Origin: Chalara sp. BL73
Lineage: Eukaryota > Ascomycota > Leotiomycetes > Helotiales
Assembly: GCA_918026815.1 (NCBI GenBank)
Contig: CAKJVC010000059.1
Location: forward strand, 124,001 to 188,000
DNA length: 64,000 bases
Reading direction: 5' to 3'
The notes under the pieces: model-generated
What the model was told of the DNA's origin: nothing
Database searches by the model: none
Seen by the model: the letters and a program-made list of their open reading frames with translations, nothing else
Program-made: the position numbers and the translations under genes
Part shown: positions 33,936-45,020 of the stretch, in pieces
How positions within the stretch are numbered: the stretch's first letter is position 1
Layout of the letters: each line of letters begins with the position of its first letter

Positions 33936-34961
33936 CTATGATTCTATTGAAGATGTCTCTTTACGTTTCTTCAGCGGCTCAAATATCTCTGTCCACAGCT
34001 CACTTGCCTCCCCAAGAGTATAACTCAACGCCACGCCATCCATCCCCACCTCCTCATCTCCCTCCATACTCTCCAGCCACGACAAAATACTGTCCAGTCC
34101 CACCGCCTTCCCCGTTGCTTGCGTAGCACCTGCCTCTAGCTGCACATGCACGATATGGATATGAAAGTGGTAATAAGTAGGCTGATAATGCACATACAGC
34201 TTCAACTGGTCCGCTTCGAGCTCTGGATACGTCTTGGTTGTCGCCTCAATGAACTTCGTCCTCATATGTTGTAGCCAGGGAATATGTTTCTTCTTCAGAT
34301 CTCTTAATGACCAAATATCCATTCGCTCTACGAGGCCAAGGAGATGGAGCGCTTCGAGAGTTTTGCGGTCCCAATTCAGGTCTGGAAGGAGGAGGAAGCC
34401 TTCATCTCCATCTCGGCCTTGAGGTGTGCGGTATATCACATCCTCGACCTCAGTCTTCCCATCAATGATATTCCAAACCCAGGTCAAACGCCCTTGTTCC
34501 CTCTGTGCTTGCATATATGGCCTTATCCTCTCCCTATATATTTCCGGTGTCTCCTCCACCATGCGTACTCCTTGTTTACTGTACTTCCTGACATGCTTCT
34601 CTGTGCAGGGATAAATGAGGTTTATCTTTAGATCTGAGTGTTCCTGGTCGCTAGGGGAGGAGTTCGCGAGGTACCAGAAGTAGATGTCGTTTGCGCCCAG
34701 GTTTTGGAGATGTGATAAGGTCGAGGCCGTTGAGGACAGGTAGTTTTCCGAGGATGGGAAAGGCGCACGCTCTAGGATTAGGAGGGCGGGAGCGTTGTTG
34801 ATGCGCCCATACAGAGAAATTCGTCGTCCGGCCTGGTCTGAAGATGTTAATAGGAGGTTGAACGAGGGGTATGGTGGGGTAATTAGGGTACCTTGATTTA
34901 GCACTCGCTCGAGCCTGAAGCCTGGGATCAAAGCTTCTGCTTTTGCTTTGGTGTCGTCCAT
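33936..34961 (-). CDS. DCS1: Scavenger mRNA decapping enzyme DcpS/Dcs1 (HIT family)
   Basis: Proposed complement(join(33936-34837, 34892-34961)), 323 aa. DcpS hydrolyses m7GpppN left after 3'-to-5' mRNA decay. The C-terminal HIT motif is present as HFHIHIVHV (about 247-255), preceded by LKLYVHYQPTYYHFH. The N-terminal swapped domain includes RRISLYGRINNAPALL and FWYLANSSPSD. The family core begins RVLNQDQAGRRI; this is restored by removing a 54-nt intron (34838-34891; donor GTACCC, branch-like ATTAAC, acceptor TTCAG). As in BEM1, that intron is 3n with no stop, so a retained form would carry 18 extra residues between LNQ and the next Gln-Ala-Gly. Soluble, nuclear/cytoplasmic in relatives. Confidence 0.92.
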   Translation of the reverse strand: MDDTKAKAEALIPGFRLERVLNQGTLITPPYPSFNLLLTSSDQAGRRISLYGRINNAPALLILERAPFPSSENYLSSTASTLSHLQNLGANDIYFWYLANSSPSDQEHSDLKINLIYPCTEKHVRKYSKQGVRMVEETPEIYRERIRPYMQAQREQGRLTWVWNIIDGKTEVEDVIYRTPQGRDGDEGFLLLPDLNWDRKTLEALHLLGLVERMDIWSLRDLKKKHIPWLQHMRTKFIEATTKTYPELEADQLKLYVHYQPTYYHFHIHIVHVQLEAGATQATGKAVGLDSILSWLESMEGDEEVGMDGVALSYTLGEASELWTEIFEPLKKRKETSSIES

Positions 34962-35327
34962 TGTGGGTTTCGCCGGCGTATATCAAGGGCTATGCCACGA
35001 CCTGTACTTCAGCTGTGGAGGCATTATCGGACGTTGTTGCAACAGACATGCCAAGGACATCATTTTTGAAGTCACAAGTACTTATCGCCACAACTCTTAT
35101 ATTGGATGAGAGTATAATAGGTCTTCGTAATATCAGAACTCCTCGAGCTTTGAAAGCAATTAGCAAAATGTGATCCCTTGTCCATCATACTTTATCTCTC
35201 GAGTTCATTTAGATGAGCTCACAGTTGGGTAACCCTGTAATTGCTGGACCCACGCAATATTTGCTGAAGAGACACCGCTTATCTTGATTCACAATTCAGA
35301 AATGCACTTCTTACTACTCACTAAACT

Positions 35328-37056
35328 ATGTCAGATCTAGCTTCTAGATGCAGCCTCTCAAGCACAAAGCCTCTAGATTCTAACGGTGCTCATGAAGAGG
35401 ATCCCCTGATCAGACCAAGTGTTGTCGCACCAAGACCAAACCATGATGAGCTCGAGGACTCTTCCAAGCCGTCTCTTGACAAGTTTGTTCTCTATTTCAT
35501 GGCTATACACTTCCTGCTTGCTTTCTGCCAGATAATTCTAGTGGCTCCGCTCCTCAGATTATTCGAGAACTCTATATGTCTTACTCATTACAACTTTCCG
35601 GCTGGAGGTGTACAAGAAAGCATTTGTAAAATCCCAGAGATCCAGGCTCCTTTGGCTACTATTCGAGGATGGAAGTCAACTCTTGACACTATCCCAGTCT
35701 TTCTTGTGGCTATCCCTCTTGGTAGAACTGGTGATAGATATGGACGCCGAAAGATCTTGGCACTATCATTAATCGGCGTTGCTGGGTCTTTGGTAGAGAT
35801 ATTTATTGTTTGTACGTTGCACAGTGTTTATATGAGACCGGACTAAATTCCCTCAAGGCGCTTTCCCGCGGATGTTCTCCTTACGGCTAGTCTGGCTCTC
35901 ATCACTTCTACTTCTGTGTGGAGGAGGCTTAAATTCAGCATCGGCTTTTATGTGGGCTTATGCCGCAGAAACTATCCCATCTGAGAGGAGGCAAGTGCTG
36001 AAATCACAGAAACTGCATACTTTCTGACAGAATAACCAGGAGCCATGCCTTTTATTACATATTCTCTGCATTTTACGTCGCTGAACTCATCGCATCCTTT
36101 CTTGCAGCTATGACCATGAACATATCTCCTTGGCTGCCATCATTCTTGGCTCTAGGCTCTGTTGTGCTCGGTATTATTCTTCTTTGGATAGTGCCCAAAC
36201 CACCAAAATCGAAAAAAGATGGTTCAATGGCTGATGGCCAAGAGGAAGCTTCCCATTTGACGAGAGACAGCGAAGAGAGGCAGCTCACATCTGAAGAAAC
36301 CGGCAAATATTCTTTGCTTGATGACCTTAAGGCAGTTGCAGCTATATCGAATGTTCTTCTGGTTATTCCAGTCTTTCTCGTTGGCATATTCAGGTACACT
36401 ACCTTGGATGTGTTGATCCAATACGCTTCGAATCGCTTTGGCTTGAAGATCTCGACAGGGGCAATATTTTACACTGAGACAGCGGCTTTAAACATCGTTC
36501 TGTTCCTTTTCATTATCCCCCAAGGTACGGAGTATCTCCGCAAGAAGCATAACGTATTATCAGAGAGGATGGACCTGTTCCTCGCTAGGAGCAGCGTTAT
36601 CTTGATGTGTTTAGGCTCCCTTGCCATAGGTCTGGCACCGTTGGGCAAACTCCTTCCATTTGGTAAGCCAGATCCACTAAGTGTAAGCCAATAGTTATGC
36701 TCACAAATTAACTAGGAGTTGCCGTCTTTGCTGCGGGATTTGGCAGCAGGGTCTCTGCTCTTTCTCTCGTATCATACTGGAGTAAGTCGAAACTAGTGTA
36801 TCAGCTTGTTGATGCTTTCCTTTTGAAAAATCCCTTTTACTGAGGATATCTGACTCCGAAACTTATAGTTCCTGATGGTACCAAAGCTACAATGTATGCC
36901 ACAATCACCGTTCTCGAGAGTCTTGGCCACGCAATAGGAGACCCAGCCATGCAACAAATATTTGCCTCGTCGCTCAAGCTGCCACCATTTTGGCACGCAA
37001 TGCCATTTTTCTTTGCAGCTGTTGGTGGATCTCTTTTTTCAAGCAACTATGTCTAA
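35328..37056 (+). CDS. Major facilitator superfamily transporter
   Basis: Proposed join(35328-35811, 35858-35990, 36031-36662, 36716-36781, 36869-37056), 500 aa. Proton-coupled transporter of unknown substrate. A charged cytosolic N-terminus (about 55 residues) is followed by hydrophobic helices; the loop 2-3 signature appears as GRTGDRYGRRKIL. A long hydrophilic central loop (KPPKSKKDGSMADGQEEA) divides two helical halves as expected for MFS. The second intron (35991-36030, 40 nt) has a GC donor (GCAAGT) and a CTGACAG branch/acceptor; only this join keeps frame. All other introns are GT-AG. The C-terminus after about helix 12 is short. It may be a drug/H+ antiporter-like or orphan fungal MFS; I cannot choose. 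Confidence 0.82.
35991..36030 (+). other. GC-AG intron 2 of the MFS gene (40 nt)
   Basis: The donor reads GAGAG|GCAAGT and the acceptor TTCTGACAG. The nearby GT (at GTGCTG) would put the next exon out of frame. This is the second GCAAGT donor in the window. Confidence 0.75.
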
Positions 37057-37994
37057 TACTCAGCAGGGACTATACTTTCTTGCTGTGGTATCTACATCTC
37101 TCATTAGGCCAGAAAAGCATCGGCGTATTTGAATCAACCGCTGCTTCCAATACTTGCATCATCCAATAAGCCTAGATGGGAGAAGAGTGGACAGAATCAT
37201 GGGAGGGATAGCATGTAAGGCACTATATGATCTCTATTGCAACTTAGGATATGTCGTCATTTCGATTATTTGTACGAGCACATATTATCTCACGGCTTTC
37301 GCCAGAGATTTCACGGAAAAGATAACTCATTCTTCAAAAGATAGATATAGGCTTACTGCAGTCTAGAGTGATACTAATCGATATAGTTCAACAGTGTAAT
37401 AAATATCGCAGTCATCACTCTATGTTAATCGATCGGCAATCTCTTGGAACTAACGGGAGGTGGGGATGCGTACGGACTTTTCAAACACATTGACTTGTGA
37501 CTTCTATGATGATTAAGAAGGGGGTAAGTCATGCTCTGACCTTAGGCCGCATCAGCTATATCCATGTAGGGAAGACATTTTTGTCCATTTTGGCGGCCAT
37601 GGATGAAACTCGGTCATGTCAAAACCTCGCATACAGAATTTAAGTAAAATTGCACATCGTGTTATCACTACAATTAGGGGCTATTTTCCGATGGGATTGT
37701 GGTGTATGCCTATACCCAAACCTTCGTGGATAAACTTCTTTCGCTCACAGATGTCATGACCTACTTCTCTACCACCATGCTACCACTGTCGACCAATTAG
37801 GAGCTACAGTCATAGCCCCAGCAAGTCAGTGATAACACCACCTAGACAAAGTCAAGGCTATTCTACAGGCGATATGAACTAAAGCCGCATGAAATATATA
37901 TAAGTGTTGCATACATCAATGCCTCCTCCTAGAATAACAAGATTGTAGCCACTGAACTATTTATTTTATATATGTAACCCACGCCACAGAGACT
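37057..37994. other. Intergenic, no supported gene
   Basis: The downstream side of the MFS gene. A 70-codon frame at 37154-37366 has no recognisable features. The sequence is AT-rich with many stops in all frames. Confidence 0.4.
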
Positions 37995-39312
37995 GTGGGT
38001 TCTTCCGCGATTGAACGTGATTTTAACATTACTTGGGGATCTATATTAGGCGTGACGGAGCTTCAAAATCGATCAATTGCTAGCATTCTGACGAGACAAT
38101 ACTCGGAAGATCCAGTTAAAGCTCGAAGAAATTACGGGAACACACTGTCGCAGTACATAGACATGTTCAAGCAAGTCTCTTTACGAACTGTGGGGATCTC
38201 TGCTGGCAAGAACTAACGAATGCTTCTAGAATATTTTTTGACGGGACGCTACCAATATCCTTTCACAGCCACGTGAGTGATGCCTCTGCCCAGTCACTAT
38301 CATGGGCATGCTCATGAGTCTACCCATATTCTCTGAATGCGATAGTCCCGAGTCTATTCACCCACCGGCCTCATTGAATAGAGCAGGGTTGGCATCATTG
38401 CTGGGATTCATCGAGCCACACTTCGAAAACTCGAGGTGGGCGGTTGTTGAGGGCTCCTATGCTGCGGCTTTGGCTCTGTGGTAAGTCGTGTCAAAAGCCA
38501 AACTCAATATATCATGCAGGGCTTGTGTCTTATTGAAACTTCTAGGCCAACCTTAGTGCTCACCCGCCATTTCGTGATCATGCCACGGGTAACTTGGGCA
38601 TCAGAGTCAAGCTCATTGGTCAGTCAAGAGCCACGCGTTTCGAGACCCTTTCTAGAGCAACAGCAAGCCAGATATCGTCTTTTTTGGGAAAGCATTGATC
38701 GCTCACGGCGTTGGCATCAACTTGGATGGGCCGTACATGAGCCGACTGTATATTGACACACCCTTAAAGAGAATGCAAGCCGTACATGACTGGCAAACTG
38801 CTGTGACACAGGCTTTGAATTTACCTGTACTGATTGACGCTATTGGTGTGCTGGCGGTGGCTACTGCTGGCGACTGGACTGGCCGGTTGAGAATAATTGG
38901 GCAGCATCTGCGCTAGATCGCCCTGACGAAGGCACAATCAATGAAAGGAAGTGGTGATGAGAGTGACATCGGGATCATCGGTGGTCTTGATAGTTTCATT
39001 TTTGTTCACAAAAAAGCTGCAGCAACGTTTCTAGTCATGGACGCCTTAAGTGCAGGCTCAAGTGTCAATTGGGTTCGGTGGCTAGCACGAATGGACCGTC
39101 ACTTGACAAGCAGATCGACTGTTGAATCTGTCATGGAAATAAAAGGAAAGAGATATCGAAACGCTTCGAGAAGGAAGGATTACAGCCTCAGTGGTGTTTC
39201 TATTGCGGCACCTGGGCACGTGGGACAGTTTCCCTGGCGCAGAGTGTGTTTTATTAATGCCTGTGATTCGGAGTGCGTACACCAACTCCTAACCCACAAA
39301 TGTCTGAGATAA
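37995..39312 (+). pseudogene. Unrecognised degenerate gene or gene relics
   Basis: Several neighbouring plus-strand frames look like real protein but cannot be joined into one clean model: 37995-38216 (contains LGVTELQNRSIASILTRQYS), 38302-38484 (SLLGFIEPHFENSRWAVVEG), a frame about 38540-38916 reaching LPVLIDAIGVLAVATAGD, and 38941-39312 (IGGLDSFIFVHKKAAATFL). Frame changes and stops separate them, some possibly introns. The segment with LIDAIGVLAVATAGD distantly recalls the phosphate-binding strand of a sugar-kinase fold, but too weakly to name. It is either a poorly modelled multi-exon gene or, given the pseudogenes next door, a decaying one. Confidence 0.4.
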
Positions 39313-39871
39313 TCAGCAGCATAGTATTTTATGACACATACATGGGAGAAATAGGGTCGCAGTCGCCTGGCAGATAGTAACCATCATGCTTTGGTTTTCT
39401 TGGTATTACCACCATGGCGCAGCTTCCTTGAGGTTCAACTGCATGGCACGACGACTAGTAACTTTAATTGCAAAAGATTGAGCTCAGCTGGTATATCAAG
39501 TATAGCCTTCCCTGTAACAGAGCAGTCTCCTACTTTTGGCACGTACTTCTAAACTTGAAATCGCGAGATAGATGCAAACTATGAGCATAAATCTAGGTAA
39601 TTAAGGTGAAGACAGAAAACGCATTTTTCCAAGTTAGAGCATATGATATACAGCGATGCCCCATGAATACTAGCTCTATATCTTGGCACTACAGCAAATT
39701 AAATATATGTTTTCCGTGGGGAAGACTCCCCCGGTAGAACAGCGTCTTACGTGTATTGCTTCAATGGCAGTCCCATGACTTTTCACATCACTATCACCGC
39801 ACCCTCGTTGACCTAATGCCCAGAACATGTTCAGAATTTTCAATCACATCTATTTTCGATAATTGAAGGCT
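39313..39871. other. Intergenic, no supported gene
   Basis: No coding signal seen between the relics at 38-39 kb and the NLR-like pseudogene. Confidence 0.4.
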
Positions 39872-42530
39872 CTACCCTAGTTCACCTACCCAAAGTTTCC
39901 CGTATTTGCTCAACCTCCCATATTTCCAAGGGACAACATGGTCAAAAAGTACTGAATCGTGCGTCGTCTCCACTACCTCGATTATGAAAAGGTTGCGCCA
40001 CTGATTAAGCATTTTTAACGCCTCTTTCCGGCGCTTTTCAGCTTCCTTCCCCTTCCCAAGCTCCCTTAATACTTCTGACAAGGGATAGAGACACCGAGCC
40101 TTGCACTCATCCGGATATGGGTCACGAACGTCGTAATTGAGCGTCCGCCGAAGCATATTCTCTGCATCATCGAGACGACCATCAAAACGGAATAGTATGC
40201 CCTGGAAATAACACATGTCCAGATTGAATGGGTGAAAGGGTCGATAGAGAGTATTCCGGCGAGCGGCGACCTTGTAAGCGAGCTCAATAGCCTCCTTAAT
40301 CTGGCCTGAATTCGCGAGAACCTCGCACATATATAACCAAAACTTCTGCGCTGTGGCTGTTTCTGGCCCCGATTCTTGGTCCTCATCCACAAGCTGCACA
40401 GCATGTCGTACGAGCTCTAGGGCGTCTTTTAACCTTTTCTGCGCAAGGTGAACCAACGATATGTTATTGAGAGGCTCGGCGAACTCGGAGGCAATTTATT
40501 TCTCTGGCCACTGGCGTTTAATCTCTAGATATTTCTTGAAACAACCCTCGGCGGTAGCAAAGTCCTCGCTTTCGAGGCACATCCAACCTTTGTCATTCCA
40601 GGCGTTGGACAAAAGAACCTGCTCCTCTTGGGAGTCCGGAAAAAGGTGGCTCAGTTGGATCTCCTTGCGGTCGCACTAGATGACGACAAAGAATTTCCAT
40701 TCTGACCTAGTCAAACCTGAAGAAACTCAGTCTAATACAAGAATCAAGCATGATATAAATTTGACACTTTAGACTTGGGGAAGACATACTCAATAGGGTC
40801 ACAGTCCATTTCACTAAGTAACATCTCCTCCGGAATGGAATCTAGGTTCAACATCGTGAGGACATCCATCAGTGATCGAGCTTCACGTCCTATAGCAGAG
40901 AGTGCGATGTCCCACACGGAATCCAATGTACGTTCGTACTGTCGTGTTGTTGATGCTCGAGAGTCCAATGACCAGAAAACAGACGCCTTTCTACGTTCTT
41001 TGAATAACTTTAGAAAGTAGGAGAAGGGTCGTCTTGATTGGTAGAGATATCCTGCAACATGGGCTATGGCAATTGGTAGCCCTTCGGGCTCCCTCGATAT
41101 TGCTCGAGCATTTTCAACGCGATCAAGGAACATTTTGCTTTGTTCGTCACCATGGTCTAGGTACTTCAGCAGGAGGTCTGCACCACCCTCTTCGGTCAAT
41201 GCCTCCAAATAAATCGAAAAAATGGAACAGTGCTTGACGTTTTGGTTTGGGTTGTGACAATCACGGCCCTATGAGTGTAAGTAGGCCAAAATGACTTAAT
41301 ACTTGGCTAGTCAATGGAATTATCAAAGGCAAGAAGCTAATCAGTATCTTTACCAGCTAGAGATCAAAGAAGTTCTAATATGAAGGGTCTACTCACTGGT
41401 GCCAAGCCATTTTTGTGCTAATATTATAAGCTCTGTTTGATCTTGGATCTCATTGTCTTTGGAAAGGTTGAGAATTTGTGCAATGCGGCTGAAAGTCTCT
41501 GCCAATTCGGGTGCTGTCTCTGCGCAAAGCCAGAACACAGCATGATCGGTTATTGGGAATCTATAAACAAGCTCAAGAGCCGTTTGAGTTTTGCCAACGC
41601 AGCCCACCCCATGTAACACGCAAGACCGAGTGCCACACCCTATGCTGTTTTCAGTAGGATGGAGACCCTCCTCCATCGATCTCAACACATCATCCCGGCA
41701 AACAAAGGAAGAATTTCGGCTGAAGGGAAATGTAGTCAGTCGCGAGAAAAAAGTATTCGTTATGGTTTGCTGGAAACGATCCGTCGTTTGAATATGAGCG
41801 AAATTCCCTTCTCTCTCAAAGTTGGTCTTATAATGTTCCACTGCTCCCATTGCTTCATCAAATAATCTTTTGACTGATCCACAATTTAGGTAGATACTTG
41901 CAACATTTACTATAAAATGTTAGGGACTAGGATATTCTCTCTATTATGTGGAATAGTTGCGGTACCAAATGCTTTCTTCTCTAGATACACACTCGCACGA
42001 ATACAAACGCCTATGTATACCTTGCAAACATCCCGGAGAGCTGATTGCAGCCGCGGATGATGAGGGAACAACGCAATGTACTCGCCGTATCTCGGAAGCG
42101 TCTTCGTGAAGTCCTCGAAAATTTATGTGATGCGAGCAAGTATGCCATAGGAATTGTATGCGCTCTAAAACAACGTTATTTAGTCATGTATTATATGTGA
42201 AAGGTATATTAGTATGTATGCCTCTAGAAGTAGTTGTGCCACTCCTCATGGTATAGAGGCAAGTAAATTGGCCTGCATAATAGAAGTTATCGCCCTCGTG
42301 AATAATTGCAGTCCGGCAACAGCAGGGTTGACGTATCGAAGAATCTTGATCGACCGTTTGTCCTCATATTTAGAGAGCAGATTATCTAGGAACTTTTGGA
42401 AAGTTTGATAGTTCAGCTTCTGTTTTAAGCGGGTCTGATCGGAGGGTTTGAGCTTAAGCACCTTTTCGTCCAGCAAGTCGTTCCACGCATCACCTATAAG
42501 AACGGTGGTTTTCGGAGGTGCTCATGGCGT
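39872..42530 (-). pseudogene. NLR-like (STAND) pseudogene: helical N-domain, NB-ARC, TPR
   Basis: Read right to left: a helical N-terminal domain (WNDLLDEKVLKLKPSDQ, then LPRYGEYIALFPHHPRL) as in fungal STAND proteins with Goodbye-like N-domains; a nucleotide-binding domain with P-loop GVGCVGKT (41.39-41.85 kb; the usual second Gly of GVGGVGKT is Cys) and a Walker B-like AVFWLCAET; the ARC part at 40.74-41.21 kb (EGLPIAIAHVAGYL); then TPR-type helices (39.87-40.68 kb). Three in-frame stops interrupt otherwise smooth sequence: TGA at 42248-42246 in place of an expected Trp, TAA at 42125-42123, and TAA at 40498-40496 inside the TPR region. All are reachable by single transitions (TGG to TGA, CAA to TAA). 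Intron joins between the blocks are uncertain. In life such proteins act in fungal self/non-self recognition and cell death; this copy is very probably dead. Confidence 0.8.
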
Positions 42531-42599
42531 TGCCATTGTACAGCACTTGCAGCAGTAATATAATGATATCATCAAGAAAGAAGAATTGGTTGGTACAAC

Positions 42600-43874
42600 G
42601 TTGATGGACACATCACTTAGGATCAGCACGAGCCTCGATTTTTCAGATAGCATCAATGACGAAAAGTTTCACTGCCACTTGCATCAATTGCTTGAGAGTT
42701 GAATGGAAACTCAGATTGGATGATTCAATCCAGAAAATCCTTCCAGGAGCCCGAAGTCGTGGCCCTATTGCTCAGTTTGCAACTATTGCGGATTTGCTTG
42801 GCCATCGAACTGGGCTCCAACGAGCGAGTGATTGGTGGCTGGGCGCAGCAGGCGAGCTTCTTTTTGAAAGGGAGAAAACCACCACAGTCTTTAACCAACA
42901 GCGTTCTGTCCAAGGTCTTCAATCTCAATTCATGTATAACAAATTTGTTATGCTTTTCTAGGGGAGATCATCATTAAATTAAGCGGCCAGACTTATGATG
43001 CATACCTAAAACAACATATCCTAGATCCATTGGAAATGACACGATGTATCACAACGAAGGAAACGGCCATCCAGATGATACTTCTCTGGCTTACAGTGCT
43101 TTGAAAGACGCCAGAAAATTCAATGTCCGTCTGCCAGGCAGCAGTGCGAGTGCAGCAATGGGATCTGCAGGTGGCTTGATGAGCACAGCGAATGATTTGA
43201 GTAAGTATTACAAGGCTCTTCTCATTACAGATTATGGAATACCCAACCATCAGGAAGAAAAGTTACGCTGCCGGGTGGGTTGGAAGTCAATTGCCTGGGG
43301 CTGTAGGAAATAATTATAGGGCCAATCCCGGCCTTGTTGAACAAATGCCACTATTGGATGATGGGCTTGACTCCCACCTGGCATTCTGGCATCAAGGGAG
43401 AATCTGCTGTAGTGGTCCTCACAAACTCGATGGCACTCAACGATGTTGCGGATTGGATTGGCCAACTATTAATCGAGACATTATTGGATAGTCCTATCCG
43501 ACACGGCTACGTCCACATAGCATCTTTCAGTGCCAAAAGGGCGATTGAAAAGTTTGAAAATTTGCCCAAAGAGATTGAAGATGGAAGAGAACCTTCACAT
43601 CTACCTAAGGACCTTGGCAGATATACTGGTTCGTATGTAGGCGTGGGGGGTGTGTTTCTCATCGACATAGTACTCGCCGAAGAGTCACTTCAGATCCTTC
43701 TTTAGGCGCAAGTCTCAAACTTTCCGTCTACAACATTACCACGGCAATACTTTCTCCTGGTTTCTCCCATTCGACGACCAAATTAAGCGAGGGCTCTTCA
43801 TCTCTTACAAATCAGAGCACTATTTCATAAATTTCAAGTCGGAGGGGGAGAACGGTTTAAGACTGGATACATGA
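42600..43874 (+). pseudogene. Serine beta-lactamase-like hydrolase (PF00144 type), frameshifted
   Basis: The fragment starts with the active-site SxxK motif in IASMTKSFTAT (about 42645-42670) and continues RLDDSIQKILP and ATIADLLGHRTGL, all expected just after it. A stop or intron near 42959 is followed by GEIIIKLSGQTYDAYLKQHIL. Near 43044 the frame shifts to one encoding SAAMGSAGGLMSTANDLSKYY. Near 43260 it shifts again (SYAAGWVGSQLPGAVG), and near 43400 to SAVVVLTNSMALNDVADW. A last block (about 43725-43874) resembles the C-terminal beta domain of the family. The part before SxxK is missing or unrecognisable. Fungal members are often secondary-metabolite or D-amino peptide hydrolases. With at least three frame changes it cannot make an intact enzyme. 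Confidence 0.78.
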
Positions 43875-44633
43875 CGCTGAGATAACTGAAGGGGAGGGCT
43901 TCTAACGGGTTGGGGATAGCGACAACTAGCCTTTGTCCCTGTCACTACATTTTTTCCAGTGGACGGACTGAAAAAAAAGTTCTTTTCTGCTGCTTGTCTT
44001 CTGGGAGGAGGGAGGGTCCAGTTAAAGCGCTTGATTGCACAACAATATCTTTACAAAAGTTTATACATTTAGGATGTATTTAAACCTAGACAGCTTTCTA
44101 CAGTTCTATTGCAGTACTGCTGATTTTTCTCTGCTGAATATTTCGAGGTTGGCTGTTAGATTTGGAGTATATCTGACCGCATTTAAAAGAGTAAGGTTTG
44201 TGTCTATCAGGAGTCTATTTAGAAATTTAGGTTCTCAGGAAGAGGCTAACAGTTGTGGTCCCACACCATTTTGGCAGAAAGGTGTTCGGTAAAAATACAA
44301 TCAGTCACCCGCACTATCTGGTAGCACCAGCTGCCCCATCTAAGTAGCGTTCTCACTTGCCATCCCGCATCGCTGCCCTAGACTGCGACAGGTGAGCATC
44401 GCCTGCAAGGCGGGGTGATGGTAGTGGGCTCAGCCTTCAGGAGCCGCAATTTTCAGGGTTTTCGGCCTTGCTATGTTGGTCTTCTTTGAGGCACTAGTCG
44501 TTCTCTGCTACCACCTAGCCTCACATAGTAAACAGGTTTTCGAAAGGGGACGCTGACACCATAAATGTTCGAAGTATACTACAGCCCGTTGAATACACAA
44601 TATTGAAAAAACTTCTTGCACATTTCCTTAACA
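43875..44633. other. Intergenic between pseudogenes
   Basis: No supported gene; AT-rich, with an A8 run near 43970. A frame at 44035-44292 has no features. Confidence 0.4.
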
Positions 44634-45020
44634 TGTCATCCACGACCACAGTCCTCATTGTCGGCGCAAACAGAAGCCTTGGTCTTCAATTTACGCTTCA
44701 ATAGTTGGAAAGAGGCTTCAATGTATATGGCATATATCGAAAGGAATCTGCTGACGAAGCAAAGGGGGTGCGTTGCTATGATATCAAACCTCTTCAGAAT
44801 GTCATTCTTATTTTCCTGCCCAGCTGTTGGAATCTGGAGCTACAACATTCCACCTCGACCTCAGCGGTGAGAACTCAATTCATGATACAGCGAAATCCTT
44901 TGGGGACCAGCCTCTAAACATCTTGATCAACTGTGCAGGTGAATTTACATATTTAATCAATCAGCAAAAGCTATTAACTGGGTATAGCTGCTGGAAATGG
45001 AAGCCAGAAATGGATTGATG
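44634..45020 (+). pseudogene. Short-chain dehydrogenase/reductase fragment with nonsense codon
   Basis: An ATG at 44634 opens a Rossmann N-terminus: TTTVLIVGANRSLGLQFTLQ, matching the SDR nucleotide loop (GANRSLGL). An in-frame TAG at 44702-44704 follows (a single transition from CAG), and the same frame resumes LERGFNVYGIYRK. A frame change then leads to GATTFHLDLSGENSIHD and LNILINCAG, the SDR NNAG-type strand. After about 45,020 no further SDR sequence is recognisable, so the catalytic YxxxK region is missing. A decayed NAD(P)-dependent oxidoreductase. Confidence 0.8.

Noticed and set aside
38540..38916. Hexokinase or ROK-kinase assignment for the segment with LIDAIGVLAVATAGD
   Set aside because: Only one short strand-like similarity; no phosphate-1 loop or catalytic Asp context could be found in frame.
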